Positions 60,057 to 64,000 of a stretch of DNA of 64,000 nt are shown one piece after another. The position numbers were made by a program, and so were the translations under genes. How positions within the stretch are numbered: position 1 is the first letter of the stretch; every line of letters starts with the position of its first letter. Under the pieces are notes generated by a model. That model was not told the origin of the DNA and did not search any database. It saw only the letters and a list, made by a program, of their open reading frames with translations. Where the stretch lies: positions 28,894-92,893 of the forward strand of contig SVPD01000003.1 in assembly GCA_015066045.1 (NCBI GenBank), written 5' to 3'. The stretch comes from Oscillospiraceae bacterium (GTDB lineage Bacteria; Bacillota; Clostridia; Oscillospirales; Acutalibacteraceae).

Positions 60057-61931
60057 ATGACAATAGAAAAACTTAAAGCTCTCGAGCCTCTTTTCGGCGC
60101 ATGGTATGTGGATTCAAAGCTCGCCGAAGGGAAAAACTCCAAGGTCTTCAAGGTCTATAAAACCACAGACGGCATCACCGAATTTCTGGCCTTAAAGACG
60201 GTCAAATTCCCCGCAAACGACAGAGAGCTCAGCAGAGTTATCGAGTCGGGCAGATATAAAACCGTCGGCGAATATCTCGATATGCTCGAGACAGCCGTCA
60301 CCGAAAATATGAACAAAATGCTCACTCTTCGCACAAATAAAAACATCGTGCGCTTCGATAATTTCCGCATCGTAAAGGAAAGCTCCTGCTTTTATGTGGT
60401 GATGCTTATGGAGCTGCTTTTGCCCTTCAGCGAAAAAGTAAGAGCAGAGGATATCACTGCAGAGCAGGCTGCAAAAATCGGTCTTGACCTGTGCTCAGCC
60501 GCAGAGGGCTTCAGAAGTCTGGGCATTATGCATCATCAGATAAAGCCCGAAAACATCTATGTGGATGATGATGGCAATTTCAAGCTGGGAGATTTCGGCA
60601 TTTCAAACATCGCCGGACGTGTCAGAACGGAGGCCTCCCCCTATATGGCTCCCGAGGTTTACAAGGAAGCCGCCTATGATACCTCCTCAGACATTTATTC
60701 CGTAGGTGTACTTCTTTATAAGCTTCTTAACAATAACCGTCTCCCCTTCCTGCCCGAATATCCGAAGCCGGTTTCCCTGAGCGACAGAGAAATCGCTTTC
60801 GAAAAGCAGATGCGCGGTGAAGCTTTATCCGCCCCCGCCGCAGCAGATGCGGAAATGGCAAAAATTATAGCAAAGGCTCTGGCCTTCAGACAGTCGGACA
60901 GATATTTCAGCCCCCTGCTTATGAAAACTGAGCTGGAAAGATACACTGAGCTTTTGTCCTCTCATCAAGATATTCCGGCACCCGTGTATCAGCCTGTTCA
61001 GCCTCCCGTATACATTCCCGTGGCTCCTGCAGTGCCCCTGTCAGGCTTTCAGATTTCCGACGACGAGGAAGATGAGCAGGAAGAGCCTTCTGTTTATCTT
61101 GCCCCGGAAAGAGCGGTCTCAGAAGCGGAAAAGGTAGCCTTCAGACAGACCTTCAAGGAAGGTGCCGATGACGAAGACGAGACTGATGACGGCAAGGATA
61201 ACAAAAAAATGTATCTGCTCGTAGCGGCAATCATCGCCGTAATAGCGCTCATAATAGGCGTAATATTTATCGGCGGCTCAGGCTCACAGAAGGCCACCAC
61301 CAGTCCCTCAGTTGTTCTGCCCACCGTTTCGACGACTCAGTCGCCCACCGTAGCCACCACGGCTCCGCCTACTGCGGCAACTACCACTGAGCCCACCACG
61401 ACAGAGACTACGGCAGAAACCACCACTGAGCCCACCACGACAGAAACCACCACCGAGACTACTACCGAAGCCACCACGGAAACGACCGCAGAAAGCACCA
61501 CCGAGCCCACCACTGCCGCTCCCGAAGAAATTCCCGAGCTTATAGCCTCCGATTTTTCCGACGGAGACATTTCCGACGACGGCAGAGTCTACACGGAAAT
61601 CGGCGACTATACCCTTCTGCAGACTCCGGAGGATGAATTTTTCGATGAGGTAATACTCGAAATATCCACACCGATGGGTGAAAACGTGACTACTGAAGGT
61701 AATGTTTTCGTCTATGAAATGGCAGGCTCCGCCGTAACTCAGAAGCTTACGGCAAATTTCGAAATCACTCTTTCCGAGGAAGACGGAGAAAAGCTTATCT
61801 GCTGCTACATTACAGTGGATGACGGTGATTTTTATTACTCACCGGAATATTACCGATACTACATCTGCTTCGACGAGGGCGCTCTGGTTTCCGACAGTGC
61901 GATTTCTCTTCCCCTGCAGCTTCAGATTTAA
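60057..61931 (+). CDS. Membrane kinase-like protein with an altered catalytic loop (possible pseudokinase)
   Basis: 624 residues. A Hanks-type kinase domain (about 15-300) keeps the ATP Lys47 (LALKTV), the DFG motif (D179) and the APE motif (SPYMAPEV), but the HRD motif reads HHQ: Gln161 replaces the catalytic Asp in MHHQIKPEN. Then come a Pro/acidic linker, one helix (about 385-407), a Thr-rich stalk (TTTEPTTTETT type, about 415-490) and an extracellular domain of about 130 residues with no match. It may be a pseudokinase receptor or have low activity. Single gene with promoter and terminator. Confidence 0.82.
   Translation: MTIEKLKALEPLFGAWYVDSKLAEGKNSKVFKVYKTTDGITEFLALKTVKFPANDRELSRVIESGRYKTVGEYLDMLETAVTENMNKMLTLRTNKNIVRFDNFRIVKESSCFYVVMLMELLLPFSEKVRAEDITAEQAAKIGLDLCSAAEGFRSLGIMHHQIKPENIYVDDDGNFKLGDFGISNIAGRVRTEASPYMAPEVYKEAAYDTSSDIYSVGVLLYKLLNNNRLPFLPEYPKPVSLSDREIAFEKQMRGEALSAPAAADAEMAKIIAKALAFRQSDRYFSPLLMKTELERYTELLSSHQDIPAPVYQPVQPPVYIPVAPAVPLSGFQISDDEEDEQEEPSVYLAPERAVSEAEKVAFRQTFKEGADDEDETDDGKDNKKMYLLVAAIIAVIALIIGVIFIGGSGSQKATTSPSVVLPTVSTTQSPTVATTAPPTAATTTEPTTTETTAETTTEPTTTETTTETTTEATTETTAESTTEPTTAAPEEIPELIASDFSDGDISDDGRVYTEIGDYTLLQTPEDEFFDEVILEISTPMGENVTTEGNVFVYEMAGSAVTQKLTANFEITLSEEDGEKLICCYITVDDGDFYYSPEYYRYYICFDEGALVSDSAISLPLQLQI
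61290..61530 (+). repeat. In-frame Thr-rich repeat
   Basis: Degenerate ACC/ACG/GAG/ACA codon runs encode the stalk of the kinase-like protein. They are direct and in frame and have no spacer pattern. Confidence 0.75.
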
Positions 61932-61937
61932 TTTAAT

Positions 61938-61984
61938 AACCGTCACCCCACCGAAAAAAGCAAGCGGCAGGGTGACGGTTTTTT
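61938..61984 (+). terminator. Terminator after the kinase-like gene
   Basis: AACCGTCACCC/GGGTGACGGTT 11-bp perfect stem followed by a T run. Confidence 0.9.
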
Positions 61985-62016
61985 CACGAAAAAAACTATT
62001 TTTTTCAAAAAAGGTA

Positions 62017-62045
62017 TTGACTTTTCTTTTAGTTGATGATATATT
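62017..62045 (+). promoter_or_regulatory. Promoter of the tRNA region
   Basis: TTGACT, 17-bp spacer, TATATT. Transcription should begin near 62052, 26 bp before the tRNA-half RNA. Confidence 0.75.
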
Positions 62046-62077
62046 ATACGAGCGCTTGAGAGAGCGGAAGTTAATAT

Positions 62078-62234
62078 GCGAGAGTGGCGGAATCGGCAGC
62101 ATTGAACACGACCGCATCCGGCGGATGATTAAGGGAGTGTGAAATGGCGCAGCGGTCAGAATCTGACGAAGCTAATAGCGAGTAACAGATTCTGGGTACC
62201 GCAAGAGTCACGTGCACGCTCGTTCCCCTTTTTT
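62078..62234 (+). ncRNA. Chimeric structured RNA starting with a tRNA-Leu 5' half
   Basis: Bases 62078-62099 are identical to the first 22 bases of the tRNA-Leu at 62250, and the AAGTTAATAT leader is duplicated too. After that the tRNA sequence is lost. A new fold is visible: GCGAG-A-GTG (62078-62086) pairs with CAC-G-CTCGT (62215-62223), and GCGGTCAGAATCTG (62152-62165) pairs with CAGATTCTG-GGT-ACCGC (62186-62202). A T run ends it (62229-62234). It cannot fold as a tRNA, as no T arm or acceptor 3' strand with CCA is present. It may be a decayed tRNA copy or a small RNA that uses tRNA parts. Confidence 0.5.
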
Positions 62235-62249
62235 AACAAGTTAATATAT

Positions 62250-62334
62250 GCGAGAGTGGCGGAATCGGCAGACGCGCACGTTTGAGGGGCGTGTGGGGCA
62301 GCTCGTACGGGTTCAAGTCCCGTCTCTCGCACCA
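62250..62334 (+). tRNA. tRNA-Leu (anticodon GAG)
   Basis: 85 nt with encoded CCA. Acceptor GCGAGAG (62250-62256) pairs with CTCTCGC (62324-62330). The anticodon stem CACGT/GCGTG encloses TTGAGGG, giving anticodon GAG at 62284-62286. A long variable arm and a T arm (ACGGG-TTCAAGT-CCCGT) fit a class II tRNA. It reads CUC/CUU codons. Confidence 0.95.
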
Positions 62335-62335
62335 T

Positions 62336-62375
62336 GATGCGTGTTCATAAGGGATTTGAACACGCATCCTTTTTT
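62336..62375 (+). terminator. Terminator of tRNA-Leu
   Basis: GATGCGTGTTCA pairs perfectly with TGAACACGCATC, then a T run; it begins one base past the CCA. Confidence 0.92.
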
Positions 62376-62444
62376 GTTAAAAACAGATTGATATATTTTA
62401 TTGTGTTTGTCGCAGATTATCTGCGGCTTTTTTCTTTATGCCGT

Positions 62445-64000
62445 TTAGGGTAAAGCACCTGAAATGTAATTCACTGCTACTCCCTGCCTTGTATCGTTTA
62501 CGATTGGTATTTTGTCAGGTAATTCAAGATAACCTACAAAGCGGTAGTAAATTACAATTCTCTGCGTTTTGTTTTTACCTTTACCTTCACTCTCATAAAC
62601 ATCAATGTGGTCAATAAGCTCCTTTGCAAGAGGTGCCGTAAGGGTTTCCATTTCCATAAAGCTTCTTACCGCATTAAGAAACATATCCTTACCTTTAGAT
62701 GTTTCCTGAGCATTTGACAGTCTGTGCCGCAAATCAGATATCTTTCCTTTTAGCTCCGTTCTTTCAAGCTCGTACTTATGTGACATATGGGTAAACCATT
62801 CATCCGTTACCTTGCCCTCGGCATTGTCTTCATATAGCTTTTCATAAAGATTTGCCACCTTCTGCTGCCTTGCAAGAGCTTTTTGCAATTCACCCTCAAG
62901 ATACCTTGTCTCTTCATATAAGTCCTTGTTTGACTTCCTTTCAAGTATTTCCGCAAGTCTTTCTTCATCGTGTTTAAGAAAGTTTGCAAGATGCTTCAAT
63001 TCAAGCAAAACTATCTGTTCAAGAGCATCTGAACGAATGTAATGCCTTGTGGGACAATTACCACGGGTATCCTTGATGTAGTTACCGCAACTAAAATAAT
63101 GAATAGCTTTGTTGGTGGTATTAGTGTGATACCTCATATTGCTGCCGCAATCACCGCAACGGATAAGTCCGCTGAATATATGCTTCTTTGCATTTTCGAG
63201 TTTGGGTGCTCTTCTCTTGACCTTTAACAAGTTTTCCTGTACAAGCTCAAACACTTCTCTTTCAATGATAGGCTCGTGAACATCCTTGAAGATTCTCCAG
63301 TTTTCTTCAGCGTTCATCAGCCTCTTTTTGTTTTTGAAATTCTTTGAGTAGGTTTTGAAATTGATTACATCACCGCAGTATTCTTGCTGAGTTAAGATTT
63401 TCCTTACGGTTGTTTTACTCCATCTGTAAGGGTCAGCAGGCATTTGCTTACCGCCTCGGTTCAAACCTTTACAGTGCCAATATGCCATAGGTATATAGAT
63501 TTTGTTTGACTGAAGAACATGAGTAATAGCTTCGTTACCCTTACCCTCAATGCACATTCTGAAAATACTTTTCACTACCTGTGAAGCATCAGGATCAATT
63601 ATCCATTTCTTTTTGTTCTCGGGACTTTTCATATATCCGTAAGGCGGTTGTGCAAGAGGTTCTCCAAGGTTGCCTCTGATTCTGTTTGAGCTTCTGATTT
63701 TTCTTGAAATGTCCCTTGCGTACATTTCATTCATTATGTTCTTGAAGGGTGCTATTTCATTCTCACCCTCATCACTGTCTACCATATCGTTAACAGCGAT
63801 AAATCTTATGTTATGTTCGGGAAAATAGTTATCCGTATAATGACCTACCGAAACATAGTCACGACCTAATCTTGATAAGTCTTTTACCATAACGGTTGTT
63901 ACATATCCCATTTCAATATCTTCAAGCATTGCCTGAAAGCCCGGTCTGTTAAAATTAGTTCCCGTATAACCGTCATCAACATAATACTTTGTGTTGGTGA
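62445..64000 (-). CDS. Large serine recombinase, 5' end beyond the window
   Basis: At least 518 residues. The frame stays open past 63929 to the window edge, and the extra part reads YYVDDGYTGTNFNRPGFQ, so the catalytic Ser lies outside. The rest of the catalytic domain (VMVKDLSRLGRDY), a recombinase domain, a zinc ribbon (CGDCGSNMRYH...CGNYIKDTRGNC) and a coiled coil near the C-terminus match integrases of the TnpX/TndX type in Clostridia mobile elements. It points towards the tRNA-Leu, 110 bp away. It probably marks the edge of an integrated element to the right, but no attachment site can be defined here. Confidence 0.92.
   Translation of the reverse strand, partial: TNTKYYVDDGYTGTNFNRPGFQAMLEDIEMGYVTTVMVKDLSRLGRDYVSVGHYTDNYFPEHNIRFIAVNDMVDSDEGENEIAPFKNIMNEMYARDISRKIRSSNRIRGNLGEPLAQPPYGYMKSPENKKKWIIDPDASQVVKSIFRMCIEGKGNEAITHVLQSNKIYIPMAYWHCKGLNRGGKQMPADPYRWSKTTVRKILTQQEYCGDVINFKTYSKNFKNKKRLMNAEENWRIFKDVHEPIIEREVFELVQENLLKVKRRAPKLENAKKHIFSGLIRCGDCGSNMRYHTNTTNKAIHYFSCGNYIKDTRGNCPTRHYIRSDALEQIVLLELKHLANFLKHDEERLAEILERKSNKDLYEETRYLEGELQKALARQQKVANLYEKLYEDNAEGKVTDEWFTHMSHKYELERTELKGKISDLRHRLSNAQETSKGKDMFLNAVRSFMEMETLTAPLAKELIDHIDVYESEGKGKNKTQRIVIYYRFVGYLELPDKIPIVNDTRQGVAVNYISGALP

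Noticed and set aside
62078..62234. Second complete tRNA-Leu, or a tRNA split by a group I intron
   Set aside because: Only the 5' half matches; no anticodon arm, T arm or 3' acceptor strand occurs before the next tRNA, and no group I core is visible.

Overview
The window comes from a spore-forming anaerobic Firmicute, most likely a gut Clostridia (Oscillospiraceae/Ruminococcaceae-like) member. The support is a sporulation block (germination protease gpr next to rpsT, then spoIIP), an L21-Prp-L27 operon in which L27 carries the Firmicute N-terminal cleavage extension, a complete [FeFe]-hydrogenase maturation operon (hydE, hydG, hydF with the small ACT-like regulator), a str operon (rpsL-rpsG-fusA-tuf), formate-tetrahydrofolate ligase, and consistent AGGAGG-type ribosome binding sites with TTGACA/TATAAT promoters. 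Taxonomy is inferred from gene content only.

Layout. 1-9.9 kb: a TraX-like membrane protein (minus), then a plus-strand run of histidine phosphatase, YmdB-like phosphodiesterase, solute-binding lipoprotein, recG, luxS and an M23 peptidase. The run is interrupted twice by small elements that each encode a four-helix-bundle protein between inverted arrays of 7-bp repeats. 9.9-21 kb: a CPA2 antiporter, a structured RNA followed by the hyd maturation operon, gap, a flavodoxin-type protein and an MFS-like transporter with a long coiled tail. 21-30 kb: rpsT/gpr/spoIIP, a missed DUF1540 mini-gene, a secreted alpha/beta hydrolase, a PPIC foldase, two copies of a structured repeat, and a two-gene unit with a LexA-type box in its leader. 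30-37 kb: the str operon, then a YbjN-like gene and a REP-associated tyrosine transposase bracketed by three REP palindromes, and a DUF1810 gene. 37-55.8 kb: fhs, a PadR plus membrane-protein pair, zinc-ribbon/SH3 proteins, a pyridoxal kinase, fibronectin-III proteins, proC-mscL, a radical SAM enzyme, coaX, nagB, a nitroreductase, rplU-prp-rpmA, a WYL regulator and a GH2 glycosidase. 55.9-64 kb: cell-surface polymer genes (an acyltransferase and a glycosyltransferase fused to a CDP-glycerol glycerophosphotransferase), a membrane kinase-like protein that lacks the catalytic Asp, a chimeric RNA starting with half a tRNA-Leu, a true tRNA-Leu(GAG), and a large serine recombinase running off the end.

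The most interesting signal is a family of heptamer-repeat elements. Two full copies (4168-4741 and 7345-7819) place a 23S rRNA-IVS/Avd-family protein gene inside an RNA-level stem made of inverted 7-mer arrays. The two copies use different 7-mer sequences, and several differences between arms are G.U-compatible. Solo arrays lie directly at stop codons (1-22, 38767-38794, 41808-41841). Two solo arrays built from different 7-mers share the same 3' tail. This looks like rRNA intervening-sequence architecture moved into protein-coding operons. Other items worth checking are the LexA-box operon, the RNA upstream of the hyd genes, the two-copy hairpin repeat, the MITE at 41.9 kb and the tRNA-half RNA at 62.1 kb.
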